A DNA stretch of 35,284 nucleotides from contig JAHCJK010000002.1 in assembly GCA_026184295.1 (NCBI GenBank), forward strand, positions 74,946 to 110,229, written 5' to 3'. This DNA is from Planctomycetota bacterium (GTDB taxonomy: Bacteria > Planctomycetota > SZUA-567 > H5-PLA8). Shown here in pieces: positions 23,082 to 31,503 of this stretch. The number at the start of each line of letters is the position of its first letter. Position 1 is the stretch's first letter. The notes below the pieces were generated by a model, which did not search any database, was not told where the DNA came from, and saw only the letters and a program-made list of their open reading frames with translations. A program made the translations under genes and the position numbers.

Positions 23082-24161
23082 ATGGGCAAACGAGTCTACA
23101 ATTTCAGCGCCGGGCCGGCCATGCTTCCGACGGAAGTGCTCGAAGCGTCGGCGGCCGCGCTGGTCGATTACAAAGGCAAGGGCTACGGCATCGCCGAGGT
23201 CAGCCACCGCAGCAAGGATTTCGACGCGGTGATGGACGAGGTGAAGGCGCGCGCGAAAGCGCTGATGTCGATCCCCGACGGCTACGACATCGTCTTCTCG
23301 CAGGGCGGCGCCTCGCAGCTCTTTCTGACGATTCCCTGGAACTTCCTGCAGGGCTCGGCCGACTACGTCGTCACCGGCGAATGGGCCAAGAAGGCCGCCG
23401 AGGCCGCCAAGGCCTACGGCACGGTGAACGTGCTCGCCAGCAGCGAAGGCACGGCCTTCGATCGCATTCCCACCGGCTGGACGCCGGCGGCGAACGCGAG
23501 CTACCTGCATGTCTGCACCAACAACACGATCTACGGCACGCGCTGGAGCACCCTGCCCGAGCACCCGTGCCTCTTCGCGGACATGAGCAGCGAGTTCATG
23601 GCGCGGGTGGTGGACGTGAGCAAGTTCGCGCTGATCTACGGCGGCGCGCAGAAGAACCTGGGCCCGTCGGGTGTCTGCATGAGCATCGTGCGCAAGGACC
23701 TGTACGCGCGCATTCCCAAAAGCGTCCCGAAGCTGTTCAACTATCAGGTGCTCGCGGAGCAGGACTCGCGCATCAACACGCCGCCGACGTTCGGGATTTA
23801 CATCCTGCTCGAGACCTTCCGCTGGCTCGAAAAGCAGGGCGGCATCGCGGCGATCGAGGCGCGCAACGAGGAGAAGGCCGCGCTGATCTACGACGCCATC
23901 GACCGCGCGCCGGACTTCTACCAGGGCACCGTCACCGACACGCCCAACCGCAGCCGCATGAACATCACCTTCCGCCTGCCCAGCGAGGAACTGACCGAGA
24001 AGTTCATCAAGGAGGCCGACAAGAAGGGCATGGTCTCGCTGAAGGGCTACCGCACCGTCGGCGGGATTCGCGCGAGCACCTACAACGCGATGCCGGTTGA
24101 AGGCTGCGCCGCGCTGGCCAGGCACATGGACGAATTCCTGGCCGCGAATGGCAAGAAATAG
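23082..24161 (+). CDS. serC: Phosphoserine aminotransferase
   Basis: A 359-residue class V aminotransferase that converts 3-phosphohydroxypyruvate and glutamate to O-phosphoserine and 2-oxoglutarate in serine synthesis (also 3-hydroxy-2-oxo-4-phosphonooxybutanoate for pyridoxal phosphate). Signatures: NFSAGPAMLPTEVLE at the start, VSHRSKDFD, FSQGGASQLF, VCTNNTIYGT, and the PLP lysine Lys191 in YGGAQKNLGPSG. The end GYRTVGGIRASTYNAMP is diagnostic for SerC. ATG 23082 starts at the conserved N-terminus; a GAGGAG lies 11 nt upstream. Strong terminators on both sides make it a monocistronic unit. Confidence 0.97.
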   Translation: MGKRVYNFSAGPAMLPTEVLEASAAALVDYKGKGYGIAEVSHRSKDFDAVMDEVKARAKALMSIPDGYDIVFSQGGASQLFLTIPWNFLQGSADYVVTGEWAKKAAEAAKAYGTVNVLASSEGTAFDRIPTGWTPAANASYLHVCTNNTIYGTRWSTLPEHPCLFADMSSEFMARVVDVSKFALIYGGAQKNLGPSGVCMSIVRKDLYARIPKSVPKLFNYQVLAEQDSRINTPPTFGIYILLETFRWLEKQGGIAAIEARNEEKAALIYDAIDRAPDFYQGTVTDTPNRSRMNITFRLPSEELTEKFIKEADKKGMVSLKGYRTVGGIRASTYNAMPVEGCAALARHMDEFLAANGKK

Positions 24162-24187
24162 CGACAGTTGGCGGAAAAACGTACACG

Positions 24188-24219
24188 CCCCGGAGCCCGT
24201 CTCCGGGGTTTTTTATTTT
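24188..24219 (+). terminator. Strong intrinsic terminator after serC
   Basis: CCCCGGAG (24188-24195) pairs perfectly with CTCCGGGG (24201-24208), loop CCCGT, then TTTTTTATTTT. Confidence 0.92.
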
Positions 24220-24317
24220 CGCGCGCGGGAACCCTTTCGCGCGGCCCCGCGCCGGTGGTAAGCTCCGGCGCCTTCCACAAAAACGCGGTTCGCGCTTCTC
24301 GAACAAGGAGGTCTCCC

Positions 24318-25163
24318 ATGCCTGCGTTGCGAACGGTTCTGACGGTGCTGGCGCTGGCGTGCGCGCCGGGGCTTGCCGCGGCGGAGACCGCCTTCACCGC
24401 CGAGGTTCCCGCGGCCGGCCTGGTGCGCGCGGAGACTTCCGACACCAGCCTGAACATGAAGATCGATACCTCCGCCGCCGGGCGGCTGGTGAATTCGCAG
24501 AAGGTCGCGCGGACCGAACACAAGAAGACCAAGACGACGGTCCTGGAACTGACGGGCAAGGAACCGACCCGCGTGCGCATCGTCTACGAAGAGTACCGCA
24601 GCGACGATCCGCAGGGCTCGCCCGCGCCGGTGCTGAACAAGGCCTACCTCGTCGAACTGATCGAAGGCCGGCTCTCCGGCGTGGACGAGAAGGGCAACGA
24701 ACTCACGCCGCTCGAAGGCGCCTTCCTCTTCAAGGAGTTCGGGAAGTTCGGCAAGCCCGATCCGCTCGCCAAGGCGCTCGACGGCAAGACCCTGAAGCCC
24801 GGCGACAAGGTCAAGCTCCCCGACGAGGACGCCCGCCTGCTCTTTGATGTCGAGCAGGCCCCCGGCGTGAAGCTGGAGGAATGCACGCTCACCTTCAAGG
24901 GCCTGGAGAAGGCCGCCGCGGGGCAGGTCGCGGTTTTCGACACCAAGGTGCTGATCGCGAAGACCAGCGGGATGGGCTCGAAGATGACCACGCAGCTTAC
25001 CGGGCCCATTGCCGTCGATCCCAAGACCTGCTGGACGGTTTCGATGAAGATCGGGGGCCCCATCGTCGTCGGAGGTTCGATCGTCAACCCGGAGGCCACC
25101 GTGCGGATGTCGGGCGGCGGCGAGTCCCGGACGGCGCGGACCGCTTCGTACACCAAGCCGTAG
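24318..25163 (+). CDS. Secreted paralogue 1, family not recognised
   Basis: A 281-residue protein with a clean Sec signal peptide (LRTVLTVLALACAPGLAAAE). The mature part is beta-rich: LNMKIDTSAAGRLVNSQKVA, EHKKTKTTVLELTGKEPTRVRI, LNKAYLVEL, and near the end TGPIAVDPKTCWTVSMKIGGP. It shares this whole layout with the next gene, with about half the positions identical by eye, and more weakly with the protein at 26944-27897. ATG 24318 has AAGGAGG at 24305-24311. A single Cys in the mature domain is shared with paralogue 2, as is a second one (EECTLTF against DECSLVF). Function unknown; predicted periplasmic or exported. Confidence 0.8.
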   Translation: MPALRTVLTVLALACAPGLAAAETAFTAEVPAAGLVRAETSDTSLNMKIDTSAAGRLVNSQKVARTEHKKTKTTVLELTGKEPTRVRIVYEEYRSDDPQGSPAPVLNKAYLVELIEGRLSGVDEKGNELTPLEGAFLFKEFGKFGKPDPLAKALDGKTLKPGDKVKLPDEDARLLFDVEQAPGVKLEECTLTFKGLEKAAAGQVAVFDTKVLIAKTSGMGSKMTTQLTGPIAVDPKTCWTVSMKIGGPIVVGGSIVNPEATVRMSGGGESRTARTASYTKP

Positions 25164-25229
25164 CAGCCCGCGCGGGCCTCTGGTATGCTCCCGCCGTTCT
25201 TTAACGGAATCCATCCTTAGGAGACGCGC

Positions 25230-26084
25230 ATGCGCACCCTCTGTGCTTATGTGACCGCACTGGTCCTGTTCGCGGGCCTCGGCCTGCGGGCGGAAGATAC
25301 GTTCACCTTCAACGTGGAAGTGCCCAAGGCCGGCGCGACCCGCACGGAGGTCGCCGACCTGAGCCTGGACATGAAGATCGACGCGTCGGTGGGCGGGAAG
25401 GTCGTGAACTCCCAGACGATGGCGCAGAAGGAACACAAGAAGTTCAAGTCCACGGTGCTGGAACTGACCGAGAACGAACCGAGCAAGGTTCGCGTCGAGT
25501 TCGAGGAGTACAAGGCCGACGACGGCGCTCCCGCCGGCGCGCCCGCCCCGGAACTGAACAAGGCCTACGTCGTCGAACGCAAGGACGGCAAGGTCTCGGT
25601 GGCCGCCGAGAAGGGCGGGGACCTGTCCGAGGCGGAGAAGGCGTTTCTCGACAAGGAGTTCAAGCGCTTCGGCAAGAGCGACAGCTTCGCGAAGTTCCTC
25701 AACGGCAAGGCGCTGAAGGCCGGCGAGAAGCTGAAGATCAGCGAAGAGGACGCGCGCACGCTCTTCGACATGTCCGGCGAGGAAGGCATGAAGCTGGACG
25801 AGTGCTCGCTGGTCTTCAAGGGCCTTGAAAAGTTCGAAGCGGGCGAGGCCGCGGTCTTCGAGTCCAAGCTCCTGATCTCCAAGGTCGACGAGGGCGGCCT
25901 GAAGATGAACATGGAGATCACCGGGCCCATCGCGGTGGACCCCAAGACCTGCTGGCCGGTCTCGATGAAGATCGGCGGGCCGATCGTGATCGGCGGCGCC
26001 ATGAAGAAGGGCGAGATCACCATCGACATGGGCGGCGGCGGCGCCATGAAGATGACGCGCGCGGCCACCTACACCCAGCCGTAA
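25230..26084 (+). CDS. Secreted paralogue 2, family not recognised
   Basis: A 284-residue protein with signal peptide (MRTLCAYVTALVLFAGLGLRAE) and the same domain as its upstream neighbour: LDMKIDASVGGKVVNSQTMAQ, EHKKFKSTVLELTENEPSKVR, LNKAYVVERKDGKVSV, and TGPIAVDPKTCWPVSMKIGGP. It ends in TRAATYTQP, aligned with TRTASYTKP-like residues of paralogue 1 (ARTASYTKP). ATG 25230 has AGGAG nine nt upstream. It arose by tandem duplication; the 66-bp gap and matching Shine-Dalgarno layout suggest co-expression. The alpha/beta hydrolase starts 9 bp after its stop. Confidence 0.8.
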   Translation: MRTLCAYVTALVLFAGLGLRAEDTFTFNVEVPKAGATRTEVADLSLDMKIDASVGGKVVNSQTMAQKEHKKFKSTVLELTENEPSKVRVEFEEYKADDGAPAGAPAPELNKAYVVERKDGKVSVAAEKGGDLSEAEKAFLDKEFKRFGKSDSFAKFLNGKALKAGEKLKISEEDARTLFDMSGEEGMKLDECSLVFKGLEKFEAGEAAVFESKLLISKVDEGGLKMNMEITGPIAVDPKTCWPVSMKIGGPIVIGGAMKKGEITIDMGGGGAMKMTRAATYTQP

Positions 26085-26093
26085 GAGGCGCGC

Positions 26094-26789
26094 GTGCCGC
26101 GCCTGTATCTCTTTCCCGGAGTCGGGGGCAACCGGCGCATGTTCGAGCGCCTGGCCGTTCCCGGCTGGGACCTTGTCACGCTGCCGCTCGCCGATCCCGA
26201 ACCGGACGAGGACCTGGGCGCGTACGCCGCGCGCATGGCCGCCATGCAGGGCCTGCGCGCCGGCGACTGCGTCGGCGGGGCCTCGATGGGCGGGATGGTG
26301 GCCGCGGAGATCGCCCGCCGCAACGGCGCCGCCTGCGTCGTGCAGCTCGGCAGCGCCCTGACGCCGCGGCGCGTGCCCGGCTACCTGTGGCTGCTCGAAT
26401 CCCTCAGCCGAATCCTGCCCGACCGGGCCATCGCCGGCGCGCCGCGCGGCGGCCCGCCGATGCGCTGGGTGCTGGGGCCGATCTCGCGCGCCGACATGGA
26501 CCACGTGCTTGCCATGGAACAGGCGTGCTCCACGGCGCTGCTGCGGCGCGGCGTGCGCATGATCCGCCGCTGGCAGGGCGTGGCGGACCTGCCCTGCCCG
26601 CTGTACGCGCTCCACGGGCGCCGGGACCGCGTGATCCGCGTGCCCGACCCCGCGCGCTTCACGGCCGGGCGCGACCGCCTGGAACTCCTCGACGGCGCCG
26701 GCCACATGCTCACCATCACCCACGCGCCGCACGTCGCGGCCTTTCTCGAAGCGGCCCTTGCGCCGCACCGTTCCGGGCCCGGCGCGTAG
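26094..26789 (+). CDS. Alpha/beta-hydrolase fold protein
   Basis: About 231 residues starting at GTG 26094, with AGAGG five nt upstream. The nucleophile elbow is GGASMGGMVAAEIA (Ser). LYLFPGVGGNRRMFERLA at the N-terminus supplies the oxyanion-hole segment. The last catalytic His is likely in GAGHMLTITHAP, and the Asp in LHGRRDRVIRVPDPA. There is no signal peptide, so it is cytoplasmic. It resembles small esterase or thioesterase-like hydrolases; substrate unknown. It is tightly spaced behind paralogue 2 and sits between it and the third, divergent paralogue, so it may act in the same pathway. Confidence 0.85.
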   Translation: MPRLYLFPGVGGNRRMFERLAVPGWDLVTLPLADPEPDEDLGAYAARMAAMQGLRAGDCVGGASMGGMVAAEIARRNGAACVVQLGSALTPRRVPGYLWLLESLSRILPDRAIAGAPRGGPPMRWVLGPISRADMDHVLAMEQACSTALLRRGVRMIRRWQGVADLPCPLYALHGRRDRVIRVPDPARFTAGRDRLELLDGAGHMLTITHAPHVAAFLEAALAPHRSGPGA

Positions 26790-26943
26790 GAAATTCCGGC
26801 GGGCGAAGCGTTCGCGCCGGACGCGGATGCGGGTTTTTTCGGCACGCGCGCGCATGGCCGCGCCGGGGAGGCGCTGGCACGCGCTTTTCTAGCGCGTATC
26901 CTTTGGGCCCGGGTCGATCCCGGGAACGCGGCGAGGAATGGAC

Positions 26944-27897
26944 ATGAATCGGCAACGGTGGATGGCGGCGGCGCTTCTGCTGGCCTGCGCGGCGGCGCGC
27001 GCGGAAGAGAAGGAAGGCGGGCGCAAGCTGCCCGCGCGCGAGGGCCTTTCGTACACGCTCGCGACCGACCTCTTTCTCCAGGTGGACAAGAACAGCGGCA
27101 TGGCGGTGGTCGTCAAGACCGAGAAGACCGTCACGAACCTGGAAGTGAAGGACGGCGAGGCGACCAAGGTGCGCGTCGTCTACGGCACGATGCAGAGGTC
27201 CGGGAAAGTCTCCATCGGCCGGCGCGAAAAGGAACTCGATCCGTTCCCCTCGGTGGCGGGCAAGGCCTACATCGTCGAACTCAACCCCGAGAAGGAGAAG
27301 GTCAAGGTTATGACCGAGCAGGGCGAGAAGCCGCCCGGCGAGGAACGCGAGTTCGTCGAAGACCAGTTCAAGCGCCAGTTCAAGATGCGCAAGAAGCTCA
27401 AGGAGAAGGAACGCCAGGGCGTGGATCTGGCCGGCGAAGGCACCGTGAAGGAACGCGTCGAGGAAGCCGTGACGCAGAAGCTGGAAGAGCACGGCATCGA
27501 GGTCGAGGAGTTCGCGCTGGAGATGCAGGGCCCGCGCGAGGAGAACGGCGTGCCCTGCCTGGCCGTGGGCGTGGTGCTGAAGGCGGGGAAGGGGATCTTC
27601 TTCGTCGGAGACGCCTCGGTGGACCTGCACGGCGAGGTGCTCGTGCCGCTGGCCATCGACGCGCCGGCGAGCTTTCACATGGAAGGCCCGACCTCGCTGG
27701 TGCGCAAGAAGGGCCTGCTGCGCCTGCGCAAGGGCGACGAGTACGACGGCTCGATGAACTTTAAGGTGACGATGAAGCTGCTCGACCCCGGCACGCCGCC
27801 CGAAGGCGCCCCCGCGCTGCCCGGCGGCCGGCTGAGAGAGAAGGCGCCGCGCGGCGCGCAGGGCGGGCAGGGGGAAGGCGGCGAGAAGGCCCCGTAG
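26944..27897 (+). CDS. Secreted protein, divergent third paralogue
   Basis: About 317 residues with a signal peptide (MNRQRWMAAALLLACAAARA). The order of elements matches the two paralogues upstream: VVVKTEKTVTNLEVKDGEATKVRVVYG, GKAYIVELNPEKEKVKV, an acidic EEREFVEDQF helix, EVEEFALEMQGP, then DLHGEVLVPLAIDAPASFHM in place of TGPIAVDPKTCWPVSM. Sequence identity is low, and a charged helical insert (residues about 135-185) and a Gly/Pro-rich tail are extra. ATG 26944 is chosen over ATG 26938 because the GAGGA (26933-26937) sits at proper distance only from the former. Its stop lies 3 bp from the stop of the convergent GH9 gene. Confidence 0.72.
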   Translation: MNRQRWMAAALLLACAAARAEEKEGGRKLPAREGLSYTLATDLFLQVDKNSGMAVVVKTEKTVTNLEVKDGEATKVRVVYGTMQRSGKVSIGRREKELDPFPSVAGKAYIVELNPEKEKVKVMTEQGEKPPGEEREFVEDQFKRQFKMRKKLKEKERQGVDLAGEGTVKERVEEAVTQKLEEHGIEVEEFALEMQGPREENGVPCLAVGVVLKAGKGIFFVGDASVDLHGEVLVPLAIDAPASFHMEGPTSLVRKKGLLRLRKGDEYDGSMNFKVTMKLLDPGTPPEGAPALPGGRLREKAPRGAQGGQGEGGEKAP

Positions 27898-27900
27898 GCG

Positions 27901-29760
27901 TTACTTCAGGTCCTTGCCCTTGTAGGCGAAGTACGCGAGCAACTGCACGCAGGGCGACTGGTACGTGATGTCCGGCTCGTTGTACTCCCACGGCTTCTTG
28001 GTCCAGTGCAGGCCTTCGACGTACACCTTCATGCCGCCGTTGGGCCCGCCGACCACCATGCCGGGAAAGGGCCCGACCTTGCCTTCGCCTTCGCCGATGT
28101 ACTTCGCCGAGGCCGGCTTGCCGTCCGCGCCGACCCACGAGTGGAACATGACCATGATCGAGTTCTCGGCGCCGATGGATTTCAGGTTCGTCAGCCAGCA
28201 CTTGCCCAGCGCGTTGCGCCCGTACAGGTAGTGGACGTACTCCTCGGCGGCCTCGAGGTACTTCTTCTTCGCGGCGGGATCGGCGGCCAGTTCGGCGGCC
28301 AGCACGCCCATCGCGCCGGTGCGCCCGATCAGCGCGTTGCTGCCCCACCAGAACCCGCGGATGCCCATGCGGTAACTCTTGTTGGCGCCGGTCCAGGCGA
28401 CCATCTGGTCGGCCTGCGTGAGGATCAGCTTCTTCATCGCGTCGGCCACGCCGGCGTCGGCCTTGGGCGCGAAGGCGTACATCCAGATGAGCGGGTAGAG
28501 GTCGCCCATCTCGCCCGGCTGGCCGGGTTTGACCGTGGCCCAGAACTCCTTCACGATCTGGTCGTAGCCGCTCTCGCCCGTCAGGCGGAAGTAGCAGGCC
28601 GCCGTGAGCGCGCGCATCTGGTCGTACTCCAGCGCGAACCAGTAGCCGCTGTAGGCCTCCTTCTTCGGGTTCTTGGGATCGGGCTTCCAGGGGAAGGGCT
28701 TCTTCAGCAGCAGGTCCCACGAGCGCCGCGATTCTTCCTCGCACTTCTTGGCGAAGGCGTCGTCGAACTTCGATTCCTTCCAGACCACCGCCGCCATGGC
28801 CAGCGCGGCCGCGCGCGCCATCGTCGAGGCTCCGCTGACCTCGGTAAGCTGCACGGGGTTCTTCACCGCGTCCGGCGGGCAGCCGCCCAGTTCGTGCACC
28901 TTGCCGAAGGCCGCGCCTTCCTTGTCGCAGACGCGCATCAGGAACTCGGTGCAGTAGCGGATCTCGTCGAGCATGTCCGGGGCCTTGTTCCCGGACTCGG
29001 GGATGTTCAGTTCGTTGTCCTTCGCCGCGCCGGCCACCAGCAGGTACGCGAGCAGCAGGTCGTTGTGGCAGCGCACCGTGTTGCCGGTGTACTTGTTGAA
29101 GTCGCCCGCGTCCCACCAGCCGCCCCGCACGTCGAAGGTCTCGTCGTTCAGCGGTTCCTTGCCGACGGGTTCGTAGTGCGGCGCGCCGGTCCACTTGTAG
29201 ACCTTGGCCTCCTTCGCCTGGTTGGGACCCAGGAAGGCCGGCCCGTGGTTCCAGACGCCGGCGTACTTCTCGGGTTTGTCGCAGTCGGTGCGCTGGTAGT
29301 AGAAGGACTTCATCGCCGCGAGGCCGGCTTCGCGGTAGACGTCGTCGCCGATGTTGAACATGAAGGAGCGCAGCTTCTTCCCGTCGGCCGTGTACGCGAC
29401 GTAGTAGCGCCCCGGCTTCGTGAAATCGCTCAGGTCCAGATGCGCGACAAAGTCGCCGGACTCGCCGTCCTTCTGCCCGCCCTTGAAGGGCTTCACGCTG
29501 CCCGCGTGGTCCTTGCTGCTCCAGACCGGCTGGTGGGTCTGCGCGTCGCAGAGTTCGAAGAGCATGTCGCTGGGGATCGCCGCGTTGCCCGCGACGACCA
29601 GGACCTTCGGTCCCGTTGTGCGGTAGCCGATCTGATCGGTCCAGACGCGCACGGCCGAATCGCGCGCGACCATCGCGGGCGCGTCCGCGCCCAGCGCCGG
29701 CAGCATCAGGCTCGCGCTCATCACCACCAGCGAACTCAGGATCGCATTCGAGGTCTTCAT
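27901..29760 (-). CDS. Glycoside hydrolase family 9 (cellulase-like) with N-terminal Ig-like domain
   Basis: A 619-residue secreted enzyme: signal peptide to about residue 24, an N-terminal CelD-type Ig-like domain (VWTDQIGYRTTGPKVLVV to YVAYTADGKKLRSFMFNI, 38-137), then the (alpha/alpha)6 GH9 barrel. Catalytic residues: Asp217/Asp220 in GGWWDAGDFNKYT (base) and Glu595 in YNEPDITYQSP (acid). YLYGRNALGKCWLTN and PFPGMVVGGPN are family motifs. The usual PHHR stretch after the GRNP motif is not seen; MVMFHSW occupies the region, so specificity may differ from endoglucanase, for example exo-beta-glucosidase or glucosaminidase types. No cohesin, dockerin or CBM is visible. It stands alone with its promoter inside the putative origin region. 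Confidence 0.92.
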   Translation of the reverse strand: MKTSNAILSSLVVMSASLMLPALGADAPAMVARDSAVRVWTDQIGYRTTGPKVLVVAGNAAIPSDMLFELCDAQTHQPVWSSKDHAGSVKPFKGGQKDGESGDFVAHLDLSDFTKPGRYYVAYTADGKKLRSFMFNIGDDVYREAGLAAMKSFYYQRTDCDKPEKYAGVWNHGPAFLGPNQAKEAKVYKWTGAPHYEPVGKEPLNDETFDVRGGWWDAGDFNKYTGNTVRCHNDLLLAYLLVAGAAKDNELNIPESGNKAPDMLDEIRYCTEFLMRVCDKEGAAFGKVHELGGCPPDAVKNPVQLTEVSGASTMARAAALAMAAVVWKESKFDDAFAKKCEEESRRSWDLLLKKPFPWKPDPKNPKKEAYSGYWFALEYDQMRALTAACYFRLTGESGYDQIVKEFWATVKPGQPGEMGDLYPLIWMYAFAPKADAGVADAMKKLILTQADQMVAWTGANKSYRMGIRGFWWGSNALIGRTGAMGVLAAELAADPAAKKKYLEAAEEYVHYLYGRNALGKCWLTNLKSIGAENSIMVMFHSWVGADGKPASAKYIGEGEGKVGPFPGMVVGGPNGGMKVYVEGLHWTKKPWEYNEPDITYQSPCVQLLAYFAYKGKDLK

Positions 29761-29829
29761 CGCGTCGCCCCCGGCTTACGGTGTATCCGCTTTAACGTAA
29801 CAGCCCCCGTCTCTGCTACACCGCCTCCT

Positions 29830-29971
29830 CTTTATTCGTGAATTGGAAGTTTTGATTGTGCTTCATTTTAGGTTTAACGCTGTAAACCCATCGGCGCCGG
29901 GCTCGCGCGATCCACAGATTGGACACGCGAACGCCACGCGGCATTCACCGGTTATTCACACGTTGTGCACA
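29830..29971. other. oriC: Probable replication-origin region (DnaA boxes and AT-rich tract)
   Basis: In the gap between the GH9 and dnaA genes. DnaA-box matches: TTATTCACA at 29952-29960 (perfect to TTATNCACA), TTGTGCACA at 29963-29971 (one mismatch) and an ATCCACA-bearing site at 29908-29916 (two mismatches). Just beside them, 29830-29886 is strikingly A+T-rich for this genome, a good candidate unwinding element. Origins commonly lie next to dnaA. No experimental or skew data are available here, so it is a candidate. Confidence 0.6.
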
Positions 29972-29993
29972 GAATATCGACGACGGAAGGCGT

Positions 29994-31349
29994 CTAGTGG
30001 CCGAGCCCGCGGCGGACGGTTTGAACTTCGAGGCGGAGCTGTTCGTCCTTCTTAAGGTCTTCGGTGACCTTGCGCACGGCATGCAGCACCGTGGAGTGGT
30101 CGCGGTTGCCGAAGTAGATGCCGATCTCGCCCAGGCTGAAGCTGGTGAGCTGCTTGCACAGGTACATGGCCATGTGGCGCGTGCGGACCAGACTGGCGTG
30201 ACGCTTGGAACCGCGCACTTCGTCGGCGCTCTGGTTCGTCCGCTGGACCACCGCGGCGAGAATCTCGTCGAGCGAGAGCGGGCCTTCGCGCAGGTAGCCG
30301 AGTTCGCGCAGCGCGAGCACCACCATTTCCTTGTCGGGCGCCTTGCCTTCGGTGGCCGAGAGCGCGCCGATCTTGCAGACGACGCCTTCGAGTTCGCGGA
30401 CGCTGCGTTCGACGCGCGCGGCGACGATCTCCGCCAGCGCCGGCGTGACCGCGAGCCGGCGGGAATCGGCCTTGCTGCGGATCAGATCCACGCGCGTCGC
30501 GAAGTCCGGCGGCGGGATGCGCACGACCAGCCCGGAGACGAAGCGCTCGGCCAGGCGCGGGTCGAGGTTCTTGATCTCGCGCGGGTGCACGTCGCTGGAG
30601 AGCGCGATCTGGCGGCCGAGGTTGCGCAACGCGTCGAACGTATGCAGCATCTCGTCCTGGGTCTTTTCCTTGCCGGCGAGGAACTGGATGTCGTCCACGA
30701 CCAGCGCCTGGCAGGACCGGTAGTCGGCGCGGAAGGCGTCGAGCTTGCGTTCCTGGAGCGCGCGCAGGTACGCGTTGGCGAACTCCTCGCACGAGACCAG
30801 GCGGACCTTCACGCGCTGTTCGTGAAGCGCGTGCGCCAGGCCCTGCAGCAGGTGCGTCTTGCCGAGCCCGTGGTCGGCGTGGATGAGCAGCGGATTGTAG
30901 AGCGCGCCGGGGGAGGCGGTGGCGCTGGCGCAGGCATCGTACGCGAGGCGGTTGGTGGCGCCCGCGACGAAACTGGAGAGGCGGAAGGTGGGATGGGTCT
31001 TGAGGGTCTCGCTCGCGGAGCGTTCGCCGCGGCGCGCGATGGAGCCGGAGATGACTTCGTCGAGGGCCTGAGGGCGCTCGGAGCGGGCGGAAGGAAGGTT
31101 GGGGAGGAAGACGACTTCGACGGCGTGAGTCTCGGGCTGGATCGAACGCGCGACGGCCAGCACGTCGTTCCTGTAGTGGCTTTCGATCCACTGCTTCACA
31201 TAATTGTTGTTGGCCGCGATCTTAAGGACGCCGTTCTCCCATTCGATCACGGAGACTTTCTGGAACCAGGTGGCGAAGCTGTCTTGGGGAAGGTGTGCGC
31301 GAAGGGAATCGAGGAGCGCGTGCCGAGTGGCGTTGACCGATTCAGGCAC
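29994..31349 (-). CDS. dnaA: Chromosomal replication initiator DnaA
   Basis: About 451 residues from GTG 31349, which has GGGGGA eight to nine nt upstream; a TTG further out adds an unlikely N-terminus. Domain I (LLDSLRAHLPQDSFATWFQKVSV) and a short linker precede the AAA+ domain: Walker A HADHGLGKTH (157-166), Walker B LVVDDIQFLAG (216-226) and sensor region LSSDVHPREIKNLDPRLAERF. The C-terminal domain carries the DnaA signature RTRHMAMYLCKQLTSFSLGEIG and the box-reading loop GNRDHSTVLHA. Walker A lacks the usual GGxGLGKTH glycines (ADHGLGKTH), a mild variation. No dnaN follows; a GH9 gene does. It has a consensus-like promoter and DnaA boxes at its 3' end. Confidence 0.95.
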   Translation of the reverse strand: MPESVNATRHALLDSLRAHLPQDSFATWFQKVSVIEWENGVLKIAANNNYVKQWIESHYRNDVLAVARSIQPETHAVEVVFLPNLPSARSERPQALDEVISGSIARRGERSASETLKTHPTFRLSSFVAGATNRLAYDACASATASPGALYNPLLIHADHGLGKTHLLQGLAHALHEQRVKVRLVSCEEFANAYLRALQERKLDAFRADYRSCQALVVDDIQFLAGKEKTQDEMLHTFDALRNLGRQIALSSDVHPREIKNLDPRLAERFVSGLVVRIPPPDFATRVDLIRSKADSRRLAVTPALAEIVAARVERSVRELEGVVCKIGALSATEGKAPDKEMVVLALRELGYLREGPLSLDEILAAVVQRTNQSADEVRGSKRHASLVRTRHMAMYLCKQLTSFSLGEIGIYFGNRDHSTVLHAVRKVTEDLKKDEQLRLEVQTVRRGLGH

Positions 31350-31417
31350 GAAAACATCCCCCAGGCACGGACGAAAATGATCGCCGCGCCCCCCGTGTGA
31401 CAAAAAATGTTCAAGGA

Positions 31418-31437
31418 CGGATGCAGGACAGCATCCG
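31418..31437. repeat. Hairpin in the dnaA leader
   Basis: CGGATGC (31418-31424) and GCATCCG (31431-31437) form a 7-bp stem with a 6-nt loop in the long 5' leader between the dnaA promoter and its start codon. It may affect mRNA stability; no ligand-binding fold is recognised. Confidence 0.5.
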
Positions 31438-31475
31438 GCTCGGAAGCATTGATTTCCGTTGCTCGAACGCGGCGG

Positions 31476-31503
31476 ATTCTATGAATGCAACAACCCTTGT
31501 CAA
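31476..31503 (-). promoter_or_regulatory. Sigma-70 promoter of dnaA
   Basis: On the minus strand TTGACA (31498-31503) and TAGAAT (31476-31481) are 16 bp apart, six of six and five of six matches. The start of transcription would be near 31469, leaving a leader of about 120 nt before GTG 31349. Confidence 0.75.

Noticed and set aside
26903..26930. tRNA T-arm-like sequence around CCCGGGTCGATCCCGGG
   Set aside because: It is a simple CCCGGG repeat and palindrome; no acceptor stem, anticodon arm or D-arm can be placed around it.
31350..31403. Longer dnaA start at TTG 31403
   Set aside because: The extra 18 residues resemble no DnaA N-terminus and the TTG lacks a Shine-Dalgarno, whereas GTG 31349 has one.
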